From Tunicatimonas sp964551335 (GTDB lineage: Bacteria > Bacteroidota > Bacteroidia > Cytophagales > Cyclobacteriaceae): a DNA stretch of 64,000 bases. Positions 16,461 to 25,747 of this stretch are shown here, one piece after another. The first letter of the stretch is position 1; the number at the start of each line of letters is the position of its first letter. The notes below the pieces were generated by a model. That model did no database searches, was not told where the DNA came from, and saw nothing but the letters and a program-made list of their open reading frames with translations. The stretch is from contig CAZKCO010000013.1 in assembly GCA_964551335.1 (NCBI GenBank), positions 62,001 through 126,000 on the forward strand. Direction: 5' to 3'. Both the position numbers and the translations under genes were made by a program.

Positions 16461-17540
16461 TTATGAGGATACCCTAGCCTTCTGAGATTCCATAAGCTTT
16501 ACCACCACGTTAGCATCAGGCAACTGTTCTAGAATAATTTTTAGCAGCACCATCATGGGCAAAGACAAAATCATACCTGCGGTTCCCCACAGTGTGCCCC
16601 AAAAAACAATACCTAATATAACCGTAACCAGATTTAACGACAGATGAGAGCCCATCAGAATAGGATCTAGTATACTGCCTACCACCACCTGGATAGCAAT
16701 GAGAATTAAGACGAAAATGAGTAAAACTCCCAGATGGTCGAAGTACATCAATCCCATAATGAAGGGCGGAATGGTAGAGACGATAGAGCCGATGGCGGGG
16801 ATAAAATTAAGTGAAAAAGCTAAAAACCCCCACAGCACGGCAAAGTCTACCCCGAAAAGTAGACAGGTGATTGTATACCCCAGTCCGGTTAAAAAACTGG
16901 TGAAGGTTTTCACTTTAATGTAGGTTCCAATGGCCTGCTGTACTCTCACAAAGGCGTTTACCAGCTCCTGCTCACCTTCTTCATTTTTTTTATCCTGTTC
17001 TAAGTAGTGAATATACTTTTTGTACTGCGAGATAGCCCCCAACATACCCGTGAAGTAGAGAATAGCCAGAAACAAACTACCCGAAAAATTACCAATCTTG
17101 CCGGCAAAGGCCCCACTGTGCTCTAACAACCAACCGTGGGTAAGCAGGTCTTGTACACTTTCAGCAATATCTTCGGGGGCTAAATTGTAGGATGTTACTT
17201 CGTTTACTCGTTGAGTAAGGGTATCCAATCCAGCGTCAATCTTTCCGATGAACATCTCTTTTTGAAGTACCAACCCCTTAACCGTATCGTAGACAATGAA
17301 ATCGACCAGCACCAAAGCCCCCAAAAAACCGAAAGTGATCATCAGTACACTAACCCCCAAAGAAATATTCTTGCCTCTAAGCCAGGCAACTACTGGCTGA
17401 AGAAAGAGGGAGAAGAAAAACGCAAACACCAAAGGAATGAATATATTGGCTAGCGAGTAAAAGATATACAGCACTAAAATAGCAAACTTGATGAATAACA
17501 GGTTACGGATAATTCTCAAGTGATCCTGCCACTTTTCCAT
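16461..17540 (-). CDS. AI-2E/PerM family transporter
   Basis: A 359-residue membrane protein with about eight segments. The family signature is the C-terminal part GFLAFSLNFIPAIGSIVSTIPPFIMGLMYF followed by LDPILMGSHLSLNLVTVILGIVFWGTLWG. E. coli TqsA exports AI-2 and others of the family act as sodium/proton antiporters, so the cargo cannot be inferred. It appears to head an operon with dctQ, dctM and the DUF2254 gene. Confidence 0.88.
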   Translation of the reverse strand: MEKWQDHLRIIRNLLFIKFAILVLYIFYSLANIFIPLVFAFFFSLFLQPVVAWLRGKNISLGVSVLMITFGFLGALVLVDFIVYDTVKGLVLQKEMFIGKIDAGLDTLTQRVNEVTSYNLAPEDIAESVQDLLTHGWLLEHSGAFAGKIGNFSGSLFLAILYFTGMLGAISQYKKYIHYLEQDKKNEEGEQELVNAFVRVQQAIGTYIKVKTFTSFLTGLGYTITCLLFGVDFAVLWGFLAFSLNFIPAIGSIVSTIPPFIMGLMYFDHLGVLLIFVLILIAIQVVVGSILDPILMGSHLSLNLVTVILGIVFWGTLWGTAGMILSLPMMVLLKIILEQLPDANVVVKLMESQKARVSS

Positions 17541-17810
17541 TATGAGTAGATTATTGGTAGCGCTAATAGTAATTCATCGTAGCTATCATTCTCATCATTA
17601 AACTATATACTCCCGTTGATAGCTAACCTTTTATGTATTGTCAAAGATAGTATTTATTCGATGATTCGAAAGAAAACTAAAATCCGGTAAAAATCGATGA
17701 TTTCTGCCTAATAGAAACTATTTTCATTGTGGGTATTTGTCGATGTTTTGGCTGCAACAATTTAGGCTGAAATTACTTCCCAACAGTAGCTTAATTAACT
17801 GGTTTGCACA

Positions 17811-18902
17811 ATGCGGTTGCGATTTGCCACAGGTTATGTCTTGCTTTTGCTCGTACTAAATTCGGTAGGCAGTTGGGCGCAAACCAACTCTTCTTTTATT
17901 GGGCTTAATACTCACACCGGTTTTATCATTCCTCATTCAACTACGATACGCGAAGTATCCGACACCCGCCCCTGGGGGATTACTGCCGAAGGTGGGTGGG
18001 TGCTAAAGAGTGCCCGGGCCTGGGCCAGTTGCAACTGCTTTACCAAGGTGGGATTTAGTGCTTCCTACTTCAACTACCAGAACCCGCCGGTGCTGGGCGA
18101 CTCGTATAATCTGATAGCGTTTGGGGAACCCCATTTGAGCTTTAAACGAAATTGGTTTTTGACGCTCCGGGGTGGTGTGGGGGTAAGCTATTTAACGAAA
18201 ATTTACGATGAAGCAACCAATCCCGACAACCTATTTTTTGGCTCACATTTAAGTTTTATCGGTTTGGCCAGCCTTGGCATTAACTACCGCTTACAGGAAG
18301 ATGTAGTATTGCGATTAGCCGCCAACTATAACCACATCAGTAACGCGGGTATGCGCTACCCTAACAAAGGCATGAACTTTCCTACTTTGTCATTAGGGGT
18401 AGAAAAACACTTCGGCGATCAGCAATTTCCTACCTACGCCAGGCAACCGGGCTTACGAAAACAACCCTGGCATCGTTATCTGTTCGTGGGCGGTTCACGC
18501 CGATCGCTGGAAGCCGACTCGCTCTACGAACGTAGTAGTCACCTGAATATGGGTTTGGAAACCGGGGTACTGCGGCCCATCAGTAATATCAACGGTATTT
18601 CGGGTGGGGTTGAGTTGTACTACAACGGAGCCGATGCCGAGCAGGCCCGACGCGAAAGCGACGAATCAGTTCCCCTACGACTATCACTTACCTTAGGGCA
18701 CGCCCTGGTATTTGGCAAACTTTCTTTCACTCAGCAAATGGGATATAACGTTTATGAGCCTCAGATACTCGCAGATAGAACTTTTTTTCAGCGCTACGCA
18801 ATCTGCTATCAGTTAGGAAAGTGGTTTAATGCCGGGGTATCAATCAAAGCCTACGGCCACACTGCCGACTATATAGATGTGCGGATCGGAGCCCGGTGGT
18901 AG
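17811..18902 (+). CDS. Acyloxyacyl hydrolase, PagL-like lipid A 3-O-deacylase
   Basis: A 363-residue outer-membrane beta-barrel protein with a signal peptide (MRLRFATGYVLLLLVLNSVGSWAQ). NHISNAGMRYPNKGMNFPTLSLG holds the PagL His-Ser pair (NHISN), which removes the 3-linked acyl chain of lipid A. FLTLRGGVGVSYLTK fits a barrel strand. PagL alone is about 170 residues; here about 150 more beta-rich residues follow the catalytic part, as in many Bacteroidota homologues. Its job is likely surface lipid A remodelling. Confidence 0.8.
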   Translation: MRLRFATGYVLLLLVLNSVGSWAQTNSSFIGLNTHTGFIIPHSTTIREVSDTRPWGITAEGGWVLKSARAWASCNCFTKVGFSASYFNYQNPPVLGDSYNLIAFGEPHLSFKRNWFLTLRGGVGVSYLTKIYDEATNPDNLFFGSHLSFIGLASLGINYRLQEDVVLRLAANYNHISNAGMRYPNKGMNFPTLSLGVEKHFGDQQFPTYARQPGLRKQPWHRYLFVGGSRRSLEADSLYERSSHLNMGLETGVLRPISNINGISGGVELYYNGADAEQARRESDESVPLRLSLTLGHALVFGKLSFTQQMGYNVYEPQILADRTFFQRYAICYQLGKWFNAGVSIKAYGHTADYIDVRIGARW

Positions 18903-18993
18903 GCCGCTCACTTATCCCCTACTACACTTCTTTTCTCCACAGTTAGAAGCTTTTTTCTAACTTACCGCTAGGTTCTATCAACACCATATACTT

Positions 18994-19899
18994 ATGAAGT
19001 TTAACGTAAACGACGCCCTCGCTACTATTTTAGCTAAGCTAGAAAGCTGGATGGAAAAGATAACCGTAATGCTGCCTAACTTGATTCTGGCAATCTTTTT
19101 ATTCATAGTTTTTTTAAATCTAGCCCGGCTAGCCCGACGATTGTTCGCTCGGGTGATTAGCAAAGCGGTAGATGATGTAAGCATTCAGCGGCTGCTCACC
19201 CAACTGCTGTATTACTTGTGTTTGAGTATTGGGGTGTTTGTGGTACTGGAGATACTGGATCTGGACAAAGCAGTAACTTCCCTCATTGCCGGCCTGGGAG
19301 TAGTGGGTATCGCACTGGGTTTCGCTTTTCAGGATATTGCGGCCAACTTTATCGGCGGAGTTATTCTGGCCTTCAAAAAGCCCTTTAATATTGGCGATGT
19401 GGTGGAAATTGACGGCACAATCGGAGCGCTCGACCGCACTGATTTTCGCCTGACGGTGATCCGCACATTCCAGGGGCAGGAGGTGTATATTCCGAACAAA
19501 GACGTCATTCAAAAGAAAATTATCAACTATTCTGTTACCGGCGAACGCCGTATTGATCTGCAAATTGGGGTTTCTTACGGGGAAGATTTGGAACGGGTAC
19601 AGCAAATAACGCTGGATGCGATAAAAACGGTAGAGGGGGTTCGCACCGATAAGGACATTATTTTTGACTACTACGGATTTGGCGATAGCTCCATCAATTA
19701 TAATCTACGGTTTTGGATACCCTTTCCCGGCGAGCCCAGCATTTTAGTGATTATCAATCAGGTGTTCATTGCCATCAAAAAGGCTTATGATGCTCACGAT
19801 ATTACTATTCCGTTCCCGATTCGTACCCTGGATTTTGGCATCAAGGGCGGCACTATGCTTTCGGAACTAAATTTAGCCGCCGCGCTGAACGGTAAGTAA
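18994..19899 (+). CDS. mscS: Small-conductance mechanosensitive channel (MscS)
   Basis: A 301-residue MscS protein: three N-terminal membrane segments, the pore-lining third (SLIAGLGVVGIALGFAFQDIAANFIGG, written here in two parts around residue 105), then the beta domain (FNIGDVVEIDGTIG, FQGQEVYIPNKDVI) and the C-terminal cytoplasmic cage. It opens when membrane tension rises in hypo-osmotic shock. The length is standard (E. coli 286). Confidence 0.93.
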   Translation: MKFNVNDALATILAKLESWMEKITVMLPNLILAIFLFIVFLNLARLARRLFARVISKAVDDVSIQRLLTQLLYYLCLSIGVFVVLEILDLDKAVTSLIAGLGVVGIALGFAFQDIAANFIGGVILAFKKPFNIGDVVEIDGTIGALDRTDFRLTVIRTFQGQEVYIPNKDVIQKKIINYSVTGERRIDLQIGVSYGEDLERVQQITLDAIKTVEGVRTDKDIIFDYYGFGDSSINYNLRFWIPFPGEPSILVIINQVFIAIKKAYDAHDITIPFPIRTLDFGIKGGTMLSELNLAAALNGK

Positions 19900-19965
19900 T
19901 TTCAGGCATACAAACTTTCTCTAAGGGTTTAATTGTTGCCTAGACGCAACCGCCATTATTATCGT

Positions 19966-21018
19966 ATGGAACCAGCAGTAGCTACTAAAACTGATATTCG
20001 TAAAATTAAGCCGGAAAAGCTTCAGGAGTTTTTGACTGAAGCCGGCGAGAAACCCTTTCGGGTGAAGCAGGTGGAAGAATGGCTGTGGAAGAAATCGGCC
20101 ACCAGCTTTGCCGAGATGACCAACCTATCGAAAAAAACCCGGGAGCTGCTGGAGAACAACTTTACGATTAATGCGGTGCAGGTGCACGACCAGCAAATCA
20201 GCCGCGACCAGACCATCAAATCCATGTTCCGGCTGCATGACAGCCATTTAGTAGAAGGCGTATTAATTCCTACCGATTCGCGGATGACGGCTTGTGTTTC
20301 CTCGCAGGTGGGTTGTTCGCTGGCCTGTAAGTTTTGTGCAACCGGCTACATGGATCGTAAGCGTAATCTGGATGCCGCCGAAATCTACGATCAGGTGGTG
20401 CTAATCAACCGGCAAGCCGAGCAAAACTACCGCATGCCGCTATCCAACATAGTGTACATGGGCATGGGCGAGCCACTGCTCAATTACGCCAACGTGCTGC
20501 AATCTATCGAGCACATTACTTCTCCGCAGGGACTGAATATGTCGCCTAAGCGGATTACGGTGTCTACCGCCGGTATCGCTAAGATGATCAAGAAACTGGG
20601 CGACGATCAGGTAAAGTTCAACCTGGCCCTATCGCTACACGCGGCCAACGACGAGAAGCGCAACCAGATTATGGCGATCAACGAAACCAACAATCTGGAT
20701 GTGCTGAGAGAGGCCCTGCAATATTTTTATCAGAAAACCCGGACCCGCATTACGTTTGAATACATCGTCTTCTATAACTTCAACGATACGCTGGAAGACG
20801 CCAAAGAACTGTGGCAATTCACCAAATATGTGCCAAGCAAAGTAAACCTGATTGAGTACAACCCTATCAGCGAAGCTGATTTCCGCAATACCGAAGCCGA
20901 CCGGCTGGATCAGTTCGCGGCCTATCTGGAAAATAAGGGAGTGACTGTAAACGTGCGTCGCAGCCGGGGTAAAGACATTGACGCCGCCTGCGGGCAATTA
21001 GCGATTAAGCAGAAGTAG
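19966..21018 (+). CDS. rlmN: Dual-specificity RNA methyltransferase RlmN
   Basis: About 350 residues from the ATG at 19966 (the frame is open from TTG at 19933, but the ATG matches the family start). A radical-SAM protein that methylates C2 of A2503 in 23S rRNA and A37 in some tRNAs. The cluster-binding motif is GCSLACKFCATG (CxxxCxxC), and VSTAGIAKMI and GEPLLNYANVL fit the SAM barrel. NVRRSRGKDIDAACGQL near the end carries the second catalytic Cys. Confidence 0.95.
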   Translation: MEPAVATKTDIRKIKPEKLQEFLTEAGEKPFRVKQVEEWLWKKSATSFAEMTNLSKKTRELLENNFTINAVQVHDQQISRDQTIKSMFRLHDSHLVEGVLIPTDSRMTACVSSQVGCSLACKFCATGYMDRKRNLDAAEIYDQVVLINRQAEQNYRMPLSNIVYMGMGEPLLNYANVLQSIEHITSPQGLNMSPKRITVSTAGIAKMIKKLGDDQVKFNLALSLHAANDEKRNQIMAINETNNLDVLREALQYFYQKTRTRITFEYIVFYNFNDTLEDAKELWQFTKYVPSKVNLIEYNPISEADFRNTEADRLDQFAAYLENKGVTVNVRRSRGKDIDAACGQLAIKQK

Positions 21019-21034
21019 ATTTTTTTAACAAAGA

Positions 21035-21060
21035 AAGTGATAACTACTACATTATCACTT
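21035..21060 (+). terminator. Weak hairpin after rlmN
   Basis: AAGTGATAA at 21035-21043 pairs with TTATCACTT at 21052-21060, giving a nine-pair AT-rich stem with an eight-base loop. A few bases on comes AATTTTTC, so it may end rlmN transcription inefficiently. Confidence 0.45.
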
Positions 21061-21116
21061 CGTAATTTTTCCTATCTTTTCCACTACAAAAGAAGGACAC
21101 CTTTAGGTGTTCCGAT

Positions 21117-22349
21117 ATGCGTAACCTATCATCCGAACTAGTGCCGATAACCAGGTTTTCGGCACTGTGGCTACTGACTCTATTTCTACACTCTGCCTGC
21201 CAATTTTCCTCCGAGCCTCTAGCGCCTTTCGCCGATTTTGAGGAACAGGAAAATACGATGCTCTGCTGGAACGAAAAGCACAAACAGGTGCTGGTACCTC
21301 TCATTAGTCAAATCTCAAAACACGAGGAAGTTCATCTGTTCTACAACGAGAATTATCACCATCCCGGCACCATCATTGCTCAACTAGCGGGCAGCAACGC
21401 CAATTTAGATCATATTTTTCTTATCCCCTTCCAACTGGAAAAAGATAATATCTGGATCAGAGATTACGGTCCCACCTTCGTACGGGATAAGTATGATAAT
21501 ACTCAGATAATAGGATTCGCCTATCCTCACCAAAAATTCACTGATTATCAGAACTTTGCCCAATTCTTTTCGGAGCGGATGAGGTTGCCTTTTCAACGAA
21601 GTGGTCTGTACAGTGTTGGGGGAGGACGGGAAGTAAACGGACGGGGAACGATTATTTTGATTGAGGGATACGAAAAGATAGTGAATCCGGGAATGAGCAA
21701 AGCGGAGATAGAGGCTGAATACCACAATCAACTAGGGCAAAACCACGTAATTTGGCTCAAAAGAGGTATTCCTCAGGATGACTTTTTAGGGTTTGGGCCA
21801 GTATTAGACAATATTTACGGTTACGGCACCAACTGGCATATAGATGAGTTTTGCCGATTCGCCAATGCTCAAACCATACTCTTAGCCGAGGTCAGTCCGC
21901 AAGATATTGCAAGGCACCCTTTCTATCAATTGGTCCACGACCGACTGGAAGAAAATTATCAAATTTTACGTCAAGCTACCGATCAGGATGGTCACCCCTT
22001 CCAAATTATCCGAGTTCCTCAAGCACCGGTATTTTTCGCTGCAGGCCACATCGATACCACCAGCATTCTCTACACCCCCGTTACTAGCTATTTGAATTTC
22101 GCACTGACCAATAAATCCGTTATTGTACCAACGTATTATGATGAAGAGGCCCCGGAATACGTCCGCTTGAAGGACCAGGAAGCCATTGAAAAATTTCAGC
22201 AAATATTTCCCACCCGCGAGATTCTTACGGTCAATGCCTTAGACCTCAATTACGATGGCGGCGGCTTACACTGTGTAACCTTACCCACTCCGAAAAAACG
22301 TACTAAAAGGCTTCGCACGCTATTTCAGTTCCGGCAAAAACTAGGATAA
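21117..22349 (+). CDS. Exported agmatine deiminase-like (peptidylarginine-deiminase family) lipoprotein
   Basis: A 410-residue guanidino-group-modifying enzyme. Motifs are DNIWIRDYGPTFV (substrate Asp and Arg), VGGGREVNGRGT, YGTNWHIDEFCRF (catalytic His) and the nucleophile Cys386 in YDGGGLHCVT. Cytosolic agmatine deiminases make N-carbamoylputrescine from agmatine. Here there is an N-terminal signal with a lipobox-like LHSAC, so the enzyme should sit in the envelope, like peptidylarginine deiminase of Porphyromonas. Whether the substrate is agmatine, arginine or protein arginine cannot be told. No polyamine genes are nearby. Confidence 0.8.
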   Translation: MRNLSSELVPITRFSALWLLTLFLHSACQFSSEPLAPFADFEEQENTMLCWNEKHKQVLVPLISQISKHEEVHLFYNENYHHPGTIIAQLAGSNANLDHIFLIPFQLEKDNIWIRDYGPTFVRDKYDNTQIIGFAYPHQKFTDYQNFAQFFSERMRLPFQRSGLYSVGGGREVNGRGTIILIEGYEKIVNPGMSKAEIEAEYHNQLGQNHVIWLKRGIPQDDFLGFGPVLDNIYGYGTNWHIDEFCRFANAQTILLAEVSPQDIARHPFYQLVHDRLEENYQILRQATDQDGHPFQIIRVPQAPVFFAAGHIDTTSILYTPVTSYLNFALTNKSVIVPTYYDEEAPEYVRLKDQEAIEKFQQIFPTREILTVNALDLNYDGGGLHCVTLPTPKKRTKRLRTLFQFRQKLG

Positions 22350-22353
22350 TACA

Positions 22354-24537
22354 CTATGAGTCTACTTTACTACTTTCAGTTTCTCCTTCCAGCTTAAGCA
22401 AAAAAGCGTAGCGAAGAGCGGTTTCTTTGAAGCGGCGGAAGCGACCGGAAGCTCCACCGTGTCCGGCGTCCATATTGGTATCCATCAGCAGTAGGTTATC
22501 ATCCGTTTTCTTATCCCTTAATTTGGCTACCCACTTGGCCGGTTCCCAGTACTGCACTTGCGAGTCAAACAAGCCAGTAGTCACCAGCATGTTGGGATAG
22601 TCTTGCTCCTCCACGTTATCGTAGGGTGAGTAAGACAGCATATACTCGTAAGATTCCAGATTCTTGGGGTTACCCCACTCGTCAAACTCGTTGGTAGTCA
22701 GCGGAATAGATTCGTCCAACATGGTAGAAACCACATCCACGAACGGTACTGCTGCCACCAAACCATTGAAGCGGTCCGGGGCCATGTTGGCGACGGCACC
22801 CATCAGTAAACCACCCGCACTACCGCCCAAGCCGTATAGGTGCTCATCAGAAGTATATCCTTCGGCGATGAGATGGTCGGCACAGTCAATGTAATCGGTA
22901 AAGGTATTTTTCTTATTAAACATTTTACCATCTTCGTACCACTCCCGGCCCATCTCTTGCCCGCCCCGAATGTGGGCAATAGCGAAAATAAAGCCCCGAT
23001 CCAGCAAGCTTAAATTAGCGCTATTAAATCCTGGATCGGACGAAAAACCGTAGGAGCCGTAGGCATACAGCAGTAGTGGAGCCGGTCCTTCTTCCCGAAC
23101 TCCTTTTTTGTAGACCAACGAGATGGGTACTCGCTTGCCGTCCCGAGCCAACGCAAACAGTCGCTCACTCTTGTAGTCCTCCGGATTATGTCCGCCAACT
23201 ACCTCCTGCCGCTTCTTTAGCTCCTGCTTCCGCGTATCCATGTTATAATCATAAATGGAAGTAGGCGTAGTCAGTGAAGCGTAACCGTAGCGCAACACCT
23301 CAGTGTCCAGTTCGGGGTTGGTAGCAGAAGACAGTACGTAGGCGGGTTCGTCAAACTGAATGTAGTACTCATCGTTCTCCTGAAGATCCATCACCCGCAG
23401 TTTTGGCAGCGCATTGGATTTTTCGGTCAGTACCAGATAGCGCTGAAAAACCTCCATATCTTCAACAAAGACATCTTCCCGGTGGGGAATCACTTCCTGC
23501 CAGTTTTCTTTGGCGGTGGCTCCCTCCGGCACTTCCATAATTCGGTAATTGGGGGCTCCCCAGTCAGTGCGGATATAGAACTTATCATCTACATGCTCTA
23601 AGGAATAACGATGCTTGGCTTCCCGGGGGGTAAACCGCTGAAAATCGCCTTCGGGTTGGTCAGCTCTCAGCAAGTGGTAATCATTGGCCAGGGTGCTCTG
23701 GTTCCAGATGACAATGTATTCATCCGACTTAGATTTAGTTACGCCGATATAGAACGAAGGATCTTCTTCTTCGTATTTCAACATATCTTTATCCACCGTT
23801 TCGCCCAGCCGGTGCCGCCAAATTTTGTTAGACAGCAGCGTCACTTCGTCTTTAGTGGTGTAGAAGTAGTATTGATTGTTGCTCGACCAGGCACCATCAC
23901 CCTGCGTATTGGGAATCTGGTCAGGAAGTAGTTCTCCGGTTTCCAGGTCCTTAAAGCGAATAGTATAAATGCGCCGGCTCAACGTATCTTCAGCAAAAGC
24001 CAGGATTTTATTATCCGGGCTTACCTGCAAACCTTGGGCACTGTAGTAATCGTAGCCTTCGGCCATCTCGTTTACGTTAAGTAAAATTTCCTCTTCAGCC
24101 TCTAGGTTTCCTTGCTTACGTGCGTGAATAGGATACTCCTTGCCCTCCTCGTAGCGCGTATAGTACCAGTAACCATTTTTAAAGTAGGGTACCGACGAAT
24201 CATCCTGACTAATTCGGCCTACGATTTCGTCGTAAAGCTGCTCCTGCAACTCCTCGGTATCCTGCATTACCGTTTTAGTGTAGGCGTTTTCCTCTTCCAG
24301 ATACTGAAGCACCTGTTGGGTTTGCTCATCCGGACTCTCCACCAGTTTTTGTTTGTCGGTAAGGCGCATCCAGAAGTAGGGATCAACACGAGTATCGCCG
24401 TGAATAGAAAGTACCGAATCTTTTTGGGGGGCATCTGGGGCTTCCGAAACATTATTTGACATATCAGAATTAGATTGACAGGCTAGCAGTCCGCCGAAGA
24501 TTACGGTAAAGCCAGCTAATTTTATGTAGTTTTTCAT
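22354..24537 (-). CDS. Oligopeptidase B-like S9 peptidase, lipoprotein
   Basis: I place the start at the ATG at 24537 (727 residues); the frame stays open upstream, but that part crosses the cupin gene and a terminator and looks non-coding. MKNYIKLAGFTVIFGGLLAC is a lipoprotein signal. The beta-propeller domain follows (DPYFWMRLTDKQ), then the catalytic alpha/beta domain with Ser573 in GGSAGGLLMG, Asp658 in GLFDSQV and His693 in DAGHGG. PFVDVVSTMLDESIPLT is the oligopeptidase B signature; this enzyme cuts after Lys or Arg in short peptides. An envelope location is unlike the cytosolic E. coli enzyme. Confidence 0.9.
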   Translation of the reverse strand: MKNYIKLAGFTVIFGGLLACQSNSDMSNNVSEAPDAPQKDSVLSIHGDTRVDPYFWMRLTDKQKLVESPDEQTQQVLQYLEEENAYTKTVMQDTEELQEQLYDEIVGRISQDDSSVPYFKNGYWYYTRYEEGKEYPIHARKQGNLEAEEEILLNVNEMAEGYDYYSAQGLQVSPDNKILAFAEDTLSRRIYTIRFKDLETGELLPDQIPNTQGDGAWSSNNQYYFYTTKDEVTLLSNKIWRHRLGETVDKDMLKYEEEDPSFYIGVTKSKSDEYIVIWNQSTLANDYHLLRADQPEGDFQRFTPREAKHRYSLEHVDDKFYIRTDWGAPNYRIMEVPEGATAKENWQEVIPHREDVFVEDMEVFQRYLVLTEKSNALPKLRVMDLQENDEYYIQFDEPAYVLSSATNPELDTEVLRYGYASLTTPTSIYDYNMDTRKQELKKRQEVVGGHNPEDYKSERLFALARDGKRVPISLVYKKGVREEGPAPLLLYAYGSYGFSSDPGFNSANLSLLDRGFIFAIAHIRGGQEMGREWYEDGKMFNKKNTFTDYIDCADHLIAEGYTSDEHLYGLGGSAGGLLMGAVANMAPDRFNGLVAAVPFVDVVSTMLDESIPLTTNEFDEWGNPKNLESYEYMLSYSPYDNVEEQDYPNMLVTTGLFDSQVQYWEPAKWVAKLRDKKTDDNLLLMDTNMDAGHGGASGRFRRFKETALRYAFLLKLEGETESSKVDS

Positions 24538-24601
24538 ACCGCGTACATGGGTTGTGAAGGAGTTCTCAATACAAGTAAATAGCAAATATACTGTACGCGC
24601 A

Positions 24602-24632
24602 CAAAAAAACCGGATGGTTAAATCCGGTTCTC
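24602..24632 (-). terminator. Intrinsic terminator after cupin gene
   Basis: On the minus strand AACCGGAT and ATCCGGTT form a stem around a short loop, followed by a run of seven T (the A-run at 24603-24609 on the plus strand). It ends the cupin gene and separates it from the peptidase promoter. Confidence 0.85.
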
Positions 24633-24646
24633 GTAAAATCAATTGA

Positions 24647-24982
24647 TTATTCTCCTCGTCCGTGGACCTGCGCAGGTGGCGAAGTGGCCTCCACCGCAGT
24701 AAAGGGCTCCAGAATCTTGTACGTATGCTTGGCATCTTTAGGGACTACATAAGAATCGCCCGGCTGCAAGGTTACCATTTGCCCTTCCGAGTGCAACTCA
24801 GCCTTTCCCTTGATAACGTAGCCTACCGTTTCGTAGGGGCGGCTTACCGCCGGCTTATCCTGGGTAGGTTGCTCATCTTCCCACATACGCATGGCTACGG
24901 TGGAACCCGAAGCTAAAAACTTCTCGGCACCGTCTTGAGGTGAGTGCGTACCGTCTACTTTCTTAATTGTGCTATCAGCCAT
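24647..24982 (-). CDS. Cupin-domain protein
   Basis: A 111-residue single-cupin protein. The two conserved motifs are recognisable but degenerate: VAMRMWEDEQ with the YETVGYVIKGKAELHSEGQ strand set, and LQPGDSYVVPKDAKHTYKI (cupin motif 2, with PGD and the metal His). Only a few of the usual metal ligands remain. No signal peptide. Probable small-molecule binder or enzyme; the substrate is unknown. Confidence 0.75.
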   Translation of the reverse strand: MADSTIKKVDGTHSPQDGAEKFLASGSTVAMRMWEDEQPTQDKPAVSRPYETVGYVIKGKAELHSEGQMVTLQPGDSYVVPKDAKHTYKILEPFTAVEATSPPAQVHGRGE

Positions 24983-25045
24983 AAAAATTGGTGTTTCGTT
25001 AAAAAATATGAACTACACTACCAACCGATTTACCACGGCAGATGT

Positions 25046-25648
25046 TTAGGGCACAATCGTGATCGGATCGGTAGTAAATTCATAGAATTCTCCGTTCTCT
25101 AAACGGTAGTGCACCGTGAATTGGTGTTCGGTACTTTCTTGGGGGGCAGCGGTTAATTGCAGCGTAAAGGGCTGATTTGCCGCAGCCAGATCATCATCTA
25201 CCAGAAAATCCGGCAGACCCACAATACGGCCGCTGTACGAATCATAGATTTTGAAGAGTGCGTTGAGGGTATCCCCCGCTGCAAATACTTTGCTGCTGGA
25301 TGCCTGCGCGTAATCGGCCAAGCTGAAAACTGCAATTTCGGCGATCTCTTCGGTAGGTTGGGGCGGGGGCGGAGAACAGGCATACGCCCGGAAACCGCCT
25401 TTCAAAGCAGCCTGACTTTGGTAAGTTACCTCGGGAATGGCCCGGATACCAAACTCAGAATACGTTAGTGTGATTCCTGAACCAATCGTAATAAAATCCG
25501 AGAAGCTGTTGCCAATGGCTACATTATCGCCCGAAATCCCTTGAATATCAATATACTGAGGCGCAGACCCGCAATCGGTTCCATCGTCCAGACAGCCAAT
25601 GTTTAGCAGTAGCAGTATGGTTAGAGCAATGCAAAGAACTTTATTCAT
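25046..25648 (-). CDS. Hypothetical lipoprotein (DUF5034-like)
   Basis: About 200 residues from the ATG at 25648; an ATG 10 codons upstream (25678) is also open but adds a charged stretch before the signal. MNKVLCIALTILLLLNIGC is a clear lipoprotein signal. The mature protein is beta-rich and begins LDDGTDCGSAPQYIDIQG, resembling the DUF5034 lipoproteins of Bacteroidota. I know of no function. There are cysteine pairs (Cys of DCGSA and YACSP) that may form a disulfide. Confidence 0.6.
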   Translation of the reverse strand: MNKVLCIALTILLLLNIGCLDDGTDCGSAPQYIDIQGISGDNVAIGNSFSDFITIGSGITLTYSEFGIRAIPEVTYQSQAALKGGFRAYACSPPPPQPTEEIAEIAVFSLADYAQASSSKVFAAGDTLNALFKIYDSYSGRIVGLPDFLVDDDLAAANQPFTLQLTAAPQESTEHQFTVHYRLENGEFYEFTTDPITIVP

Positions 25649-25747
25649 AGATAAACGGTCTTTGGGCAGTTTCTGCATAAATTGTACCTGTTTTCTTAAT
25701 CAAAGTATCGATTATCTACTAAAACCTACTTGCTAATCAATTGGCAA

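Noticed and set aside
18941..18962. AGTTAGAA/TTCTAACT hairpin after the PagL-like gene as a terminator
   Set aside because: The stem is short and its T-run lies in the loop, not after the stem, so evidence is too weak.
24538..24735. 66 extra codons at the N-terminus of the oligopeptidase B-like gene
   Set aside because: The stretch crosses a strong terminator and the end of the cupin gene and is not family-like. The ATG at 24537 begins a clean lipoprotein signal.
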